Positions 1-8,649 of a stretch of DNA of 40,871 bases are shown piece by piece. Positions within the stretch are counted from its first letter, which is position 1. Every line of letters begins with the position of its first letter. Under the pieces are notes generated by a model. The model saw nothing but the letters and a program-made list of their open reading frames with translations, made no database searches and was not told the DNA's origin. The DNA comes from Candidatus Helicobacter avistercoris (GTDB lineage Bacteria; Campylobacterota; Campylobacteria; Campylobacterales; Helicobacteraceae). The position numbers and the translations under genes were made by a program. The stretch lies in the NCBI GenBank assembly GCA_019115525.1, contig DXDJ01000068.1, positions 1 to 40,871 on the forward strand, in the 5' to 3' direction.

Positions 1-76
1 CAAGGTAGCTCAGCTGGTTTAGAGCGCTGGTCTCATAAGCCGGAGGTCGGGGGTTCGAGTCCCCCTCTTGACACCA
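1..76 (+). tRNA. tRNA-Met (CAT anticodon), 5' end cut by window
   Basis: Cloverleaf is readable: D arm near 8-25, anticodon loop CTCATAA at 32-38 with anticodon CAT at 34-36, T arm with GGTTCGAGT near 50-60, and an encoded CCA at 74-76. The 3' acceptor strand TCTTGAC at 66-72 pairs with a 5' strand whose first two bases (G, T) lie before base 1, so the gene is 2 nt short here. The CAT anticodon could be elongator Met, initiator Met or lysidine-modified Ile2. Elongator Met is favoured because the first acceptor pair appears closed and the anticodon stem lacks three consecutive G-C pairs. Isotype is moderately sure. Confidence 0.9.
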
Positions 77-191
77 TATTCAAATGACTTTCTCCCTTTT
101 AACTTTTTATTTTTAGTCTTCTCACTAGAAAATATTGATTTTTATCAAAAAATAAGTTACACTAAAATAAATATAAAATAAGGAAAAGAAA

Positions 192-1130
192 TTGTTGGAA
201 TTCAAAAAACCTCTTCAAAAACAAGAAGAGATACTTGATCCTCTTGCTTCTAGCTTTCTCGACCGCCTTATTGAGGTTCAATTTAGAAGAAAAACACTCG
301 AGAATGCTCATAAGATTGATTTATATACGCGTTGCCTTAGAGCTATTAGCTCGGAAGAAGCACAAAATGGGGAAGATACCCTCTATTTCAAAGAATTGAA
401 TGAAGATGATAAAAAAATTTATCATTCAATCAAGATGATGTATCAGAATTGGAAAAATATTGATATTGATAAGGGTGGATATGTTATTTTGGATGATCAA
501 GAAATTCATCCTAGTTTTAAGGTTGAAATCGACTCTTATAATTTTGATTTTATAAAAAGCTACTTAAATCCTCATGAAGTTGAATTGGTTCTGCAAGATT
601 TCCAAAAAAGCGATCATCTTGCCTATGCTTTATGTTTGTTTATTTTTTCTTCAGGAATTTCAGAAAAAGATCTACTTGGAATAAGATTTCAAGATTTTGA
701 GCCAAAAATGAGAGGAAAAAACAATTTACTCAAGGGCTTGATTTTTACAGATTCTGGCGGACATGTCAATGACAAAGGTTCATCAAGTCGCATCTATCTA
801 CTCAATCCTTTTTCTCGTGAAAAGATCCTTGATGTTATTTCTCAACGCAGAAATATGGAAGAAGTCAAACCATCTCATGTTCTCTTTAAGGGGATGGGAA
901 GGGTAATCAACAAAGATTACACAAAAGAATTGTGCAAAAGAATTGCCACTATCACTCAGCGTGAAGTAAATTTTAAAACTCTCCGTGGGACACATGCTCG
1001 TTTGCTCTATGAAGACATTCCTACGGATGTGATTGGGTTTTCTCTAAGGGTAGAACTCATTCACTCTGCACTCATTAGCTCAGGTGTGAGTCTTAAAAAT
1101 ATTTCTTACGCACTTCCGCTTAAGAAATAA
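192..1130 (+). CDS. tyrosine recombinase-like protein, catalytic residues largely lost
   Basis: A 312-aa protein whose C-terminal half aligns by eye to the phage-integrase/Xer catalytic fold. The segment GISEKDLLGIRFQDF (about residues 154-168) matches the usual G-L-R-x-x-E-L-L-x-L-x-W-x-D-I block, and KTLRGTHARLLYE matches H-x-L-R-H-T-x-A. The first catalytic Arg is replaced by Ser, the HxxR His by Lys, the GH His by Phe, and no Tyr sits at the nucleophile position; only the second Arg is clear. A noncatalytic DNA-binding role or a decaying gene is inferred. The start is TTG at 192 (TTG also at 195) behind AGGA at 181-184; no nearby ATG. It lies just after a tRNA gene. It is not canonical XerH, whose motifs I recall as intact. 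Confidence 0.6.
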   Translation: MLEFKKPLQKQEEILDPLASSFLDRLIEVQFRRKTLENAHKIDLYTRCLRAISSEEAQNGEDTLYFKELNEDDKKIYHSIKMMYQNWKNIDIDKGGYVILDDQEIHPSFKVEIDSYNFDFIKSYLNPHEVELVLQDFQKSDHLAYALCLFIFSSGISEKDLLGIRFQDFEPKMRGKNNLLKGLIFTDSGGHVNDKGSSSRIYLLNPFSREKILDVISQRRNMEEVKPSHVLFKGMGRVINKDYTKELCKRIATITQREVNFKTLRGTHARLLYEDIPTDVIGFSLRVELIHSALISSGVSLKNISYALPLKK

Positions 1131-1153
1131 TCCCTCCCCCTTTTTATGAAACC

Positions 1154-2332
1154 TTATTTGCTCAATCTCATTGTATCAAGCACAATCATTAGCTCTTCAT
1201 TTGTTGGGATCGCAAATACCGCAACCTTACTATCAGAAGCACTAATTTGCTCAGTTCCTCTTGCATTGTTTTTACTTTCATCAATTTTTACACCAAGATG
1301 AGTGAGTTGTTGGCAAACATCATTTCTAAAATGTGCAGAATTTTCTCCCACTCCAGCAGTGAAAACAATCGCATCCACACCACCAAGACTAACTGTCAAT
1401 CTTGCAATCTCCTCTGCTACACGATAAGCCATAAATCCAAACGCTCTCTTAGCCCCTTCATTTTTGTCAGTATTGATCTCAAGTGTATAGAAGTTTGAGC
1501 TAAACTCAGAAAGCCCACCTACACCGCTTTTGTAGTAGAGAAAATCACGAATCTCATCAACTCCATAGCCTTTGTTCTCCATAAGATAGAGCAAGATTCC
1601 TGGATCAATGCTTCCTGGGCGTGTTCCCATACTTACACCATCAAGAGCAGTAAATCCCATTGTAGTCATCACAGATTTTCCATTCTCAATCGCACAAAGT
1701 GAGGCACCAGAGCCAATATGAGCTACGATCACTTTTTTGTCTGCAAAATCCGGATAGCTTTCTTTGAGTTTTTGAGCAATATAGGCATAAGAAGTTCCAT
1801 GCATTCCATAGCGTCTTACACCTTCTTTGTAGAGCGAATAAGGAATTGCATACATTGTTGCATTTCCTTGCATAGTTTGATGGAATGCTGTATCAAATAC
1901 TGCAACTTGGGGGATATTGGGGAATTTTTCTCTCAAAAGCTTGATTACTCTAAGGTTGTGAGGCTGATGCAATGGAGCAAGAGGGATAAGGCTCTCAATA
2001 TCTGCTACAACCTTATCTGTAATGAGTGCCGAATCTTTAAAGATTGTTCCACCATGAACTACTCTGTGTCCGCAAGCTTTGATTGTGTAATCTTTGTAAG
2101 TATCCATAATCCACGAGAAGAGATAATCAAGAACCAAAGCATGATTGTGAGCTTCTTTCTCACTCCATTTATGCTCTGCAATTGTATTGCCCTGTGCATC
2201 TTTTGCCTTAAAGCTTGGAGCAAGGTCAATTCCCTCAACCTGTCCTGAAGCAATTGCTTGAGTGTGAGTATCAAAGATTTTAAACTTTAGACTTGAACTT
2301 CCTGCATTGATAACCAAAATCATTTCTTTCAT
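1154..2332 (-). CDS. ackA: acetate kinase
   Basis: Converts acetyl phosphate + ADP to acetate + ATP, the second step of the Pta-AckA overflow pathway, in the cytoplasm. The 392-aa product has the N-terminal VINAGSSSLKFK signature, the GHRVVHGG block, the HIGSGASLCAI nucleotide loop followed by DGVSMGTRPGSIDPG, and FTAGVGENS near the C-terminus, all typical of the ASKHA-fold family and full length. An in-frame start further upstream (2359) exists, but AGGAGA lies 6 nt before the ATG at 2332, which fixes the start. It follows pta by 19 nt on the same strand, so one transcript is likely. It converges on the recombinase-like gene. Confidence 0.96.
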   Translation of the reverse strand: MKEMILVINAGSSSLKFKIFDTHTQAIASGQVEGIDLAPSFKAKDAQGNTIAEHKWSEKEAHNHALVLDYLFSWIMDTYKDYTIKACGHRVVHGGTIFKDSALITDKVVADIESLIPLAPLHQPHNLRVIKLLREKFPNIPQVAVFDTAFHQTMQGNATMYAIPYSLYKEGVRRYGMHGTSYAYIAQKLKESYPDFADKKVIVAHIGSGASLCAIENGKSVMTTMGFTALDGVSMGTRPGSIDPGILLYLMENKGYGVDEIRDFLYYKSGVGGLSEFSSNFYTLEINTDKNEGAKRAFGFMAYRVAEEIARLTVSLGGVDAIVFTAGVGENSAHFRNDVCQQLTHLGVKIDESKNNARGTEQISASDSKVAVFAIPTNEELMIVLDTMRLSK

Positions 2333-2351
2333 TTTTTCTCCTAATGTAGTT

Positions 2352-3269
2352 TTATTCACTTGCCAATACTGCTAGAGCCGAGCTTGCCACTCTTGCCTCT
2401 GCATTATCCGCTCTTGAAGTAAGAATAACTGGCACTTTTGCACCAAGAACAACACCTGCAACTTTTGCATACGCTAGATATACAAGAGCTTTAAAAAGGA
2501 TATTTCCTGCCTCAATTTGAGGAGCCACCAAAATATCAGGATCTCCGCAAACCTCAGAATCAATCTTTTTAATCTTTGCTGAGAGTGCAGAAATCGCATT
2601 GTCCATAGCCAAAGGCCCATAAACAAGAGCATTTGCCACTTCACTTTTTGCTCTTTGAGTAAGCTCGTGAGCCTCCATTGAGCTTGGGATTTTCTCATAA
2701 GGCATTTCAACTGCACTCAAAAGTCCTACTTTTGGGGTTTTAATCCCAAGTTTATGAGCCAAATCCACTGTATTTTTGATAATGCTCATTTTTGCATTGA
2801 TATCAGGTGCAATATTGATTGCTGCATCTGCAATAAATAGAGCTTTGTGATAAGCTGGTATATCCATGACAAAAGCATGTGTAATACTTCTATCAGTTCT
2901 TAAATTTGCATCTCTTTTTACAACAGCACTCATAATGTCATTGGTATGCAAATTCCCCTTCATAATTGCCTTAACTTCACCTTTTGTTGCAAACTCTGCC
3001 GCTTTTGTTGCTGCGTCTTTATCCTCTAAGACATTGACAATTTCAAAAGGAGAAATATCTAGTCCAAATTCTTTAGCTGTGGCAATGATTTTGCTCTCAT
3101 CTCCTACCAAAATCGGATCAATCAATCCTGCCTTATAAGAATCAACAACACCGCTCAAACTTGTTTCATCTGTGGGTTGAGCGACTGAAACTTTGATTGC
3201 TCCTTTGGCTTTTGCCTTTTGCAAAATGTCATCAAAGACATTGTATTCTCTACCTTGTAGTTGTTGCAT
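2352..3269 (-). CDS. pta: phosphate acetyltransferase (short, phosphate acetyl/butyryl transferase family)
   Basis: Transfers the acetyl group of acetyl-CoA to phosphate; acetyl phosphate then feeds AckA. The 305-aa protein matches the short Pta/Ptb catalytic family without the N-terminal DRTGG extension of long Pta. Visible blocks include PILVGDESKI near residue 52, MKGNLHTNDIMSAVVKRD near 103-120, VGLLSAVEMP and QIEAGNILFKALVYLA in the C-terminal third. Such proteins are often annotated as bifunctional enoyl-CoA hydratase/phosphate acetyltransferase. The neighbouring ackA argues for acetate metabolism rather than butyrate. GGAG sits shortly upstream of the ATG at 3269. It is first gene of the pair, with a TATAAT box about 30 nt upstream. 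Confidence 0.88.
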   Translation of the reverse strand: MQQLQGREYNVFDDILQKAKAKGAIKVSVAQPTDETSLSGVVDSYKAGLIDPILVGDESKIIATAKEFGLDISPFEIVNVLEDKDAATKAAEFATKGEVKAIMKGNLHTNDIMSAVVKRDANLRTDRSITHAFVMDIPAYHKALFIADAAINIAPDINAKMSIIKNTVDLAHKLGIKTPKVGLLSAVEMPYEKIPSSMEAHELTQRAKSEVANALVYGPLAMDNAISALSAKIKKIDSEVCGDPDILVAPQIEAGNILFKALVYLAYAKVAGVVLGAKVPVILTSRADNAEARVASSALAVLASE

Positions 3270-3300
3270 ACCAACGCTCCTTTTTTTGGTTTTAGTTGTG

Positions 3301-3306
3301 ATTATA
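3301..3306 (-). promoter_or_regulatory. -10 box for pta-ackA
   Basis: The minus strand reads GCGTATAATC here, a perfect TATAAT, predicting a start near 3294 and a leader of about 25 nt before the pta ATG. No -35 box stands at 16-18 nt; a TTGACA-like hexamer (3336-3341) is too far away. Absence of a -35 is normal for Helicobacter sigma-80 promoters. Confidence 0.5.
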
Positions 3307-3367
3307 CGCCCTAAATCTAAGAATGCTTACAATGTTGTCAAAAAATTGAACTTTTTTTGAGTTTTGA

Positions 3368-4333
3368 TTACCAAATGCTACTTTTTAGTAATCTTGCAAC
3401 CTCTTTTGCGTGATAGCTAATGATAATATCTGCTCCAGCTCTTCTAAAGCTAACCATTGTTTCCATCATCACTCTCTCATAATCTACCAACCCCGCTTCT
3501 CCTGCGAGTTTGAGCATACTATATTCACCACTAACATTATAAACTGCCAAAGGAAGCAAGCTTGCCTCATGAATATCACGCACAATATCCAAATATGCCA
3601 ATGCTGGCTTTACCATCAAAATATCCGCCCCCTCACTCTCATCAAGCAAGCTCTCCCTAAGTGCCTCTCTGCGATTTGCACCATCTTCTTGATAAGTTCT
3701 TCTATCCCCAAAGCTAGGAGCAGATTGAGCCACATCTCTAAAAGGTCCATAATATGCACTTGCAAACTTTGTAGAATAACTCATAATAGGAAGATGAATA
3801 AACCCTGCACCATCAAGCACGGCTCTTAAATGGGCTGTTGTATGATCCATCATTCCACTTGGGGCAATCATATCCACCCCTGCTCTTGCAAGATCAAGAG
3901 CCTGAAGTCCCAAAATTTCTAATGTCGCATCATTATTAACACTCTCTCCCTCCAAAATCCCGCAATGTCCATGATCTGTGTATTCACAAAAACACAAATC
4001 CGCACTCACAAACATAGAGGGGTATTTCTCCTTGATTGCTCTAGTTGCCCTTGCAACAATACTATCTCCAAGTGCAGAGCTTCCTCTCTCATCTTTATAA
4101 GCTGGAATCCCAAAAAGCAAAACCTGATAAATCCCAAGATCCATAAGCTCCTTGCACTCTTGCAAAACATACTCAATACTCATTTGATATACATCAGGCA
4201 TTGAAGCAATAGGGTTTTTGCAATCTTTTTGATCAATTACAAAAAGCGGATAGATAAACTGCGAGATATCCACTCTTGTCTCTCGCACCAAATCCCTCAT
4301 CCTAGGATTCATTCTAAGTCGTCTAAGCCTCAT
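3368..4333 (-). CDS. hemB: delta-aminolevulinic acid dehydratase (porphobilinogen synthase)
   Basis: Condenses two 5-aminolevulinate molecules to porphobilinogen in haem synthesis. The 321-aa protein carries the zinc cysteine triad C114-x-C116-x7-C124 ([13 protein letters not shown]), Schiff-base lysine K189 in [16 protein letters not shown], and second active lysine K242 in [10 protein letters not shown], with the family's usual length. AAGGA stands shortly before the ATG at 4333. It overlaps the end of arsS by 11 nt, indicating co-transcription with arsR-arsS. The hemB/arsS/arsR order is the one I recall from H. pylori. The zinc-type cysteines suggest a Zn enzyme. Confidence 0.97.
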   Translation of the reverse strand: MRLRRLRMNPRMRDLVRETRVDISQFIYPLFVIDQKDCKNPIASMPDVYQMSIEYVLQECKELMDLGIYQVLLFGIPAYKDERGSSALGDSIVARATRAIKEKYPSMFVSADLCFCEYTDHGHCGILEGESVNNDATLEILGLQALDLARAGVDMIAPSGMMDHTTAHLRAVLDGAGFIHLPIMSYSTKFASAYYGPFRDVAQSAPSFGDRRTYQEDGANRREALRESLLDESEGADILMVKPALAYLDIVRDIHEASLLPLAVYNVSGEYSMLKLAGEAGLVDYERVMMETMVSFRRAGADIIISYHAKEVARLLKSSIW

Positions 4334-5588
4334 CTTTTTTTCCTTTTATCTTGCAAGAATTTTCAACAACACATCCATGGATTATGAAGTGATTGAAATC
4401 ATTTTCATACTCATAAGTGATGTCAAATTTTTGAGATTCTAAAACATTTTTAATGATATAGAGCCCCAAACCAAAGCCTTGAGAATTATTCTCTTTGAAA
4501 TATGGTTTGAAATACTCACTAAACTCAGCCTTTAGTGGCTTTCCCTTGTTGCTGACAATAAGATTTTGCATTTGAGCTTTGATATAAACCTTTTTGTCTT
4601 CTCCATACTTGATAGCATTATCAAATAGATTTTTAAGTGCCAAAGTAAAAAGCTCAAAATCTGCTTTGAGCAAATCATCTTCGTTTTCTACAATAATTTG
4701 CTCATCATTATCGATTAGAAGCATAGCCTTGGTTTCAGTGATTGCCTCACTAAGCAGAAACTCTCTTTTTTTGATTTTGTAGGTTTTAGAATTCATCTGC
4801 TCTAGCTTTGCAAACTCCGTGATCAAATCTCCAAGTCTTGTAAAAACTGAGTTTAACCTCTCCTTTGCCACACCACCCTCCAGCATTGCAGTAATCAGCC
4901 TTCCTTTTGTAATTGGAGTATTAAGCTCATGCATAATTGAACGCAAAAACAAAGCCCTTGATTTATTGAGTGCCCTAATCTTTGCCACCGCATTATCAAA
5001 CTCTCTAGCCAATTCCCCTATCTCATCTTGATGATCTAGGCGACATGAAATATTCAAATCTCCTTCTGCAAATTTTTTTATATTTGAGTGCAAAACCTTA
5101 AGTGGGGCAAAGGCTCGAAGCAACAAAACAAACATAAAAGAGAGCAAAACAATTGCTACAAGAGTGATAATGTAAAAATTCAAAAAAGAATTGTTTGGAG
5201 AATATTTAAATAGCCAAGATTTTTTGTCAGTTTGCAACAAAATATAAATCCCACTATCAGTTTTTAGGGTTTTAGCAAATACACCTTGAAAGTTGGGTGG
5301 CAAACGATTGGTATTGATAAGTTGTTCTTTGATCCTAGGCTCAAATGTAGCTTTAAACCCAAATTCATCAAGATATTGATAAATCACATCAATATCTTGA
5401 CTCTCACGCACTATCGGGGAGATTGTGCTAATAAAATAACGATAGCGTAACTCTTCTCTTTGATTATCTTGCTCAATTTGATCTTTTATAAAATAAAAAG
5501 AAAACCCCAAAAAGCTCAATAACGCAAAGAGAAAAAGCCCAGTAATTTTAAAAAAAATAGAACTATCAACTAAAAAACGACGCAACAT
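4323..5588 (-). CDS. arsS: acid-responsive sensor histidine kinase ArsS
   Basis: Inner-membrane sensor kinase that in H. pylori responds to low periplasmic pH and phosphorylates ArsR. In this 421-aa protein membrane helices lie near residues 11-34 and 137-159, flanking a periplasmic sensor of about 100 residues. A HAMP-like linker follows at 160-215, the H-box has H220 ([14 protein letters not shown]), the N-box is LFDNAIKYG around N324, and the G-box is [11 protein letters not shown] at 371-381. Its ATG shares one base with the arsR stop (TAATG), so translation is coupled. The identification rests on family features plus the hemB-arsS-arsR order; the acid signal is inferred from H. pylori. 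The periplasmic loop has few His residues. Confidence 0.88.
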   Translation of the reverse strand: MLRRFLVDSSIFFKITGLFLFALLSFLGFSFYFIKDQIEQDNQREELRYRYFISTISPIVRESQDIDVIYQYLDEFGFKATFEPRIKEQLINTNRLPPNFQGVFAKTLKTDSGIYILLQTDKKSWLFKYSPNNSFLNFYIITLVAIVLLSFMFVLLLRAFAPLKVLHSNIKKFAEGDLNISCRLDHQDEIGELAREFDNAVAKIRALNKSRALFLRSIMHELNTPITKGRLITAMLEGGVAKERLNSVFTRLGDLITEFAKLEQMNSKTYKIKKREFLLSEAITETKAMLLIDNDEQIIVENEDDLLKADFELFTLALKNLFDNAIKYGEDKKVYIKAQMQNLIVSNKGKPLKAEFSEYFKPYFKENNSQGFGLGLYIIKNVLESQKFDITYEYENDFNHFIIHGCVVENSCKIKGKKDEA

Positions 5589-6277
5589 TAGCGGTTGATT
5601 TCAATCTTATAACCTACACCACGCACAGAGATAATATACTCTGGAGTTTTTGGATTTTGCTCAATCTTTGCTCTTAGTCTTCCAATAATAACATCAATGC
5701 TTTTGTTTGAGCTTTCAGGATTGATTGATTTTGTTTCAATCGCAATTGATTCTCTTGAGAAAACTTGCCCCACCTTGCTAAGAAGCAAAGATAAAATCTC
5801 ATATTCTGCTTTTGTAAGCTCCAATCTTTTACCCTTAAAGAGGATTTCTCTACTCTCAGGTCGCACTTCAAAAATATCTTGATGATCCTTTTTTTGCTTC
5901 TCTTCTTGAGATTTTGCATTGTAGCGTCTAAGCACCGAATGGATCCTTGCTACAAGCTCTTGAGGATCATAAGGTTTGGGAATATAGTCATCAGCCCCAA
6001 GCTCAAGTGCTTTGATTTTATCATTGACATCATTTCTAGCCGAAGAGATAATGATGGGGATGTTTTTTTGTTTGATCACTCTCTCGCACACCTCAAGTCC
6101 ATCAAGGTTGGGCAAAGTCAAATCCAACAAAAGTAAGTCAAATTTTTTGGCATTCACAGCACTCATCCCTGTATAGGGTTCATCATAGCTTGTAACATTC
6201 ATATCGTGATTTTTGAGATATTCACCCAAAATCTCTGCAAGTTCTACATCATCTTCAATCATCAAAATTTCTAACAT
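5588..6277 (-). CDS. arsR: OmpR-family response regulator ArsR
   Basis: Cytoplasmic transcription factor of the ArsRS pair, which in H. pylori controls acid-response genes such as urease. The 229-aa protein has an N-terminal receiver domain with acidic pocket E8-D9-D10, phospho-acceptor D52 in [12 protein letters not shown], and the conserved Lys in [11 protein letters not shown]-terminal winged helix (about 133-226) contains [13 protein letters not shown] and ends in the typical [11 protein letters not shown]52 and the length match what I recall of H. pylori ArsR. AAGGTG lies about 6 nt before the ATG. It heads the arsR-arsS-hemB transcript. Confidence 0.92.
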   Translation of the reverse strand: MLEILMIEDDVELAEILGEYLKNHDMNVTSYDEPYTGMSAVNAKKFDLLLLDLTLPNLDGLEVCERVIKQKNIPIIISSARNDVNDKIKALELGADDYIPKPYDPQELVARIHSVLRRYNAKSQEEKQKKDHQDIFEVRPESREILFKGKRLELTKAEYEILSLLLSKVGQVFSRESIAIETKSINPESSNKSIDVIIGRLRAKIEQNPKTPEYIISVRGVGYKIEINR

Positions 6278-6306
6278 CGCTTCACCTTGTATAAGTATTT
6301 TTGTTT

Positions 6307-6312
6307 ATCATA
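6307..6312 (-). promoter_or_regulatory. possible -10 box for arsR-arsS-hemB
   Basis: The minus strand reads TATGAT here, one mismatch from consensus, placing a start about 23 nt before the arsR ATG. The upstream 20 nt are T-rich with no -35. Weak support; ArsR autoregulation is known in H. pylori but no operator could be identified here. Confidence 0.35.
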
Positions 6313-6365
6313 GCCAAAAAAACTTAAAACTTGGTTTTAGTGTAAAAAAGTTTGATTTTTAGTAT

Positions 6366-6395
6366 CTTAAAAATCCAAGAGGTGGAGCCTCTTGG
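6366..6395 (-). terminator. Rho-independent terminator after fliR
   Basis: Perfect 8-bp stem CCAAGAGG (6375-6382) / CCTCTTGG (6388-6395) with a 5-nt loop. Read on the minus strand it is followed by ATTTTTAAG, a short U-tract, so it terminates transcription from fliR before arsR. The plus-strand side is followed by A residues, so it is one-directional. Confidence 0.65.
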
Positions 6396-6431
6396 AAAAA
6401 CACAAAGGATTATAAAAATAGGAGAAAAGAT

Positions 6432-6448
6432 CGTCTTGTTTAAAGACG
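6432..6448 (-). other. second small hairpin in the fliR-arsR gap
   Basis: CGTCTT / AAGACG form a 6-bp stem, followed closely by a G-rich stretch, between the fliR stop and the terminator. No T-run follows on the minus strand. It may be a 3' end stabiliser; no function can be assigned. Confidence 0.3.
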
Positions 6449-6487
6449 GAGGGGATTATACTCCAATAATGTAAAGAAAATATTTAC

Positions 6488-7258
6488 TTATCCCAAAAAA
6501 ATTGTTTTGATAAATTCAAAAGCACTGATCAAGTCATTTTGAAAATGATAAATCACTGAGGGGATTACAAGAGTGATCACAAAAAGTCCAATAGCAATCT
6601 TGATGGGAAAGCCGATGGCTAAAAGATTGAATTGGGGGTTTGTCTTCATAATCATTCCAAAAATAATATCTGCAAGAAGCAAGATCGCCACAATTGGGAA
6701 AGCCATAGAAAAACCAACGGTAATCATTGTTACAAAGGCACTGACACAATACTCAATAATCCGATTACTTAAAGCAAAAGTCCCCAGTGGTAGATGCACA
6801 AAACTCTCAGACACGAGCAAAAAAAGGCCGTGGTGAAAATCCAAAGTTAGCACAAGCACCAATGCCAACATAGCAATGGTTTGAGCAATGATAGGTTTTT
6901 GAGCTCCGCTGACTGGATCATACGCACTTGCCATAGTAAGCCCCATCGAAAAACTCATTAAATCTCCCCCAAAAGTGATAGCAGAAAAAACAAAATTTAA
7001 AATCAAACCACTCACAAACCCCAGCATAATCTCCATAACCCCAGCAATAATAAACTCCACCAAACTCAAATCATAGTTCATACTCGGAAGCAAAGGGAAA
7101 AACATAAAAGTGCAAAAAAAGCTCAAAGCTCCTCTCACACTCACAGGCACAAGCTGATTCTCAAAAAAGGGAAAAAACGCAAACAATCCACTAAAACGCA
7201 AAAGTAAAAGTAAAAAACCTGCGATATTGTTTTGGGTTATATAAGAAATTAATTCCAT
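6488..7258 (-). CDS. fliR: flagellar biosynthesis export gate protein FliR
   Basis: FliR is a polytopic inner-membrane component of the FliPQR export gate of the flagellar type III secretion apparatus. The 256-aa product has the expected length and about six hydrophobic segments. Family-like stretches include LLRFSGLFAFFPFFE near the N-terminus, FSMGLTMASAYDPVSGAQKP in the middle, and AIGFPIKIAIGLFVITL near the C-terminus. The start is ATG at 7258 behind GAGTGAG. It stands as a single gene between divergent purB and a terminator, apart from other flagellar genes, as is common in Helicobacter where flagellar genes are scattered. Confidence 0.93.
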   Translation of the reverse strand: MELISYITQNNIAGFLLLLLRFSGLFAFFPFFENQLVPVSVRGALSFFCTFMFFPLLPSMNYDLSLVEFIIAGVMEIMLGFVSGLILNFVFSAITFGGDLMSFSMGLTMASAYDPVSGAQKPIIAQTIAMLALVLVLTLDFHHGLFLLVSESFVHLPLGTFALSNRIIEYCVSAFVTMITVGFSMAFPIVAILLLADIIFGMIMKTNPQFNLLAIGFPIKIAIGLFVITLVIPSVIYHFQNDLISAFEFIKTIFLG

Positions 7259-7320
7259 ATCTCACTCAAGTATTTTTAGATAGGATTGTAACGATAAAAA
7301 CCAAAAAGTGAGGTGCAAAA

Positions 7321-8649
7321 ATGGTTGAGCGATATGCAAGAGAAGAGATGAGTGCAAAGTGGAGTATGCAAGCAAAATATCAAGCTTGGCTAGAGGTTGA
7401 AAAAGCAATTGTGAAAGGATGGAGTAAGCTTGGTCTTATCCCTACTAGCGATGCAGAAAAGATCATTAAAAACGCAAAATTTGATATTCAAGAAATTGAT
7501 GAGATTGAAAAAGTTACAAAGCACGATCTAATCGCATTTACCACTTCTGTTGCCAAATCTTTGGGAGAGGAGAGTCGATGGGTGCATTATGGTGTTACAA
7601 GCAGTGATTGTATTGACACTGCAAATGCTTTGCAAATCCGAGATTCTATGCAATTGATTTTAGAAGACATTGCCAAACTCAAAGAAGTGATCAAAAAAAG
7701 AGCCCATGAGCATAAAAACACTCTTATGGTGGGACGAAGCCATGGAATCCACGGAGAGCCTATCACCTTTGGACTTGTGCTTGGCATTTGGTATGATGAA
7801 ATCTCACGCCATCAAGAAGCACTTCAAAACTCTCTAAAAACCATCAGCGTAGGGCAAATTAGTGGAGCAATGGGGAATATGGCTCACTCTCCCATTGAGC
7901 TTGAAGAGCTAGTTTGCAAGGAACTTGGGCTTAGCCCAGCTCCAATGAGCAACCAAGTCATCCAAAGAGATCGCTATGCAAGGGTGATTAGCGATCTTGC
8001 ACTTCTAGCAAGCAGTTGTGAGAAAATTGCTGTGGCAATTAGACACTATCAAAGAACAGAAGTATATGAAGCAGAAGAGTTCTTTTCTGCTGGGCAAAAA
8101 GGAAGCTCTGCAATGCCTCACAAACGAAATCCAGTGCTTAGCGAAAACATCACTGGACTTTGTCGAATGATACGCTCTTATGCAATCCCTGCAATGGAGA
8201 ATGTTGCACTATGGCATGAGAGGGATATTTCTCATAGCTCAGTTGAGCGATTTATCCTGCCTGATAGTTTTATCACGACTGATTTTATGCTCACTCGCTT
8301 AAGCAGTTTGCTTGAAAATCTTATTGTCTATCCCAAAAATATGCTCAAAAATCTCAATCTCACTGGTGGTTTAGTTTTCTCCCAGCGCGTTCTTTTAGAG
8401 CTTCCCAAAAAGGGGTTAAGTCGTGAGGAGAGCTACAAAATCGTTCAACGCAATGCAATGAAAGTATGGGAAGCACTAGGCAGAGGAGAGAGTGCAATCA
8501 ATGAGAGAGGAGAGAGCTTGTTTTTGCAATATCTCTTAGAAGATTCTGAGCTTGTTGCTCTTGTAGGGGAGCAGTGCATCAAAGAGTGTTTTGAGTATGA
8601 GTATTATCTCAAAAATGTTGATTCTCTTTTTGCTCGTGTGTTTAAATAA
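7321..8649 (+). CDS. purB: adenylosuccinate lyase
   Basis: Cleaves adenylosuccinate to AMP + fumarate and SAICAR to AICAR + fumarate in purine synthesis. The 442-aa protein has the fumarase/aspartase-superfamily signature GSSAMPHKRNP at residues about 261-271, containing the catalytic serine loop, plus WVHYGVTSSDCIDTA and GRSHGIHGEPITFG blocks. Length matches bacterial PurB. GAGG lies shortly before ATG 7321. Its stop overlaps the start of the CCA enzyme by one base (TAATG), so the two are translationally coupled. Confidence 0.97.
   Translation: MVERYAREEMSAKWSMQAKYQAWLEVEKAIVKGWSKLGLIPTSDAEKIIKNAKFDIQEIDEIEKVTKHDLIAFTTSVAKSLGEESRWVHYGVTSSDCIDTANALQIRDSMQLILEDIAKLKEVIKKRAHEHKNTLMVGRSHGIHGEPITFGLVLGIWYDEISRHQEALQNSLKTISVGQISGAMGNMAHSPIELEELVCKELGLSPAPMSNQVIQRDRYARVISDLALLASSCEKIAVAIRHYQRTEVYEAEEFFSAGQKGSSAMPHKRNPVLSENITGLCRMIRSYAIPAMENVALWHERDISHSSVERFILPDSFITTDFMLTRLSSLLENLIVYPKNMLKNLNLTGGLVFSQRVLLELPKKGLSREESYKIVQRNAMKVWEALGRGESAINERGESLFLQYLLEDSELVALVGEQCIKECFEYEYYLKNVDSLFARVFK

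Noticed and set aside
135-148. TTGAT/ATCAA inverted repeat as an operator or tRNA terminator
   Set aside because: Only five AT-rich base pairs; expected by chance in such sequence and no T-run with a stable stem.
798-995. Open frames on the opposite strand of core genes (for example 798-995 and those inside purB, ftsZ, ccsBA and tpsA)
   Set aside because: They lie antisense or out of frame to well-recognised genes, lack ribosome sites and show no family signature.
3336-3341. TTGACA-like hexamer as the -35 of pta-ackA
   Set aside because: 29 bp from the TATAAT box, far beyond the usable 16-19 bp spacing.
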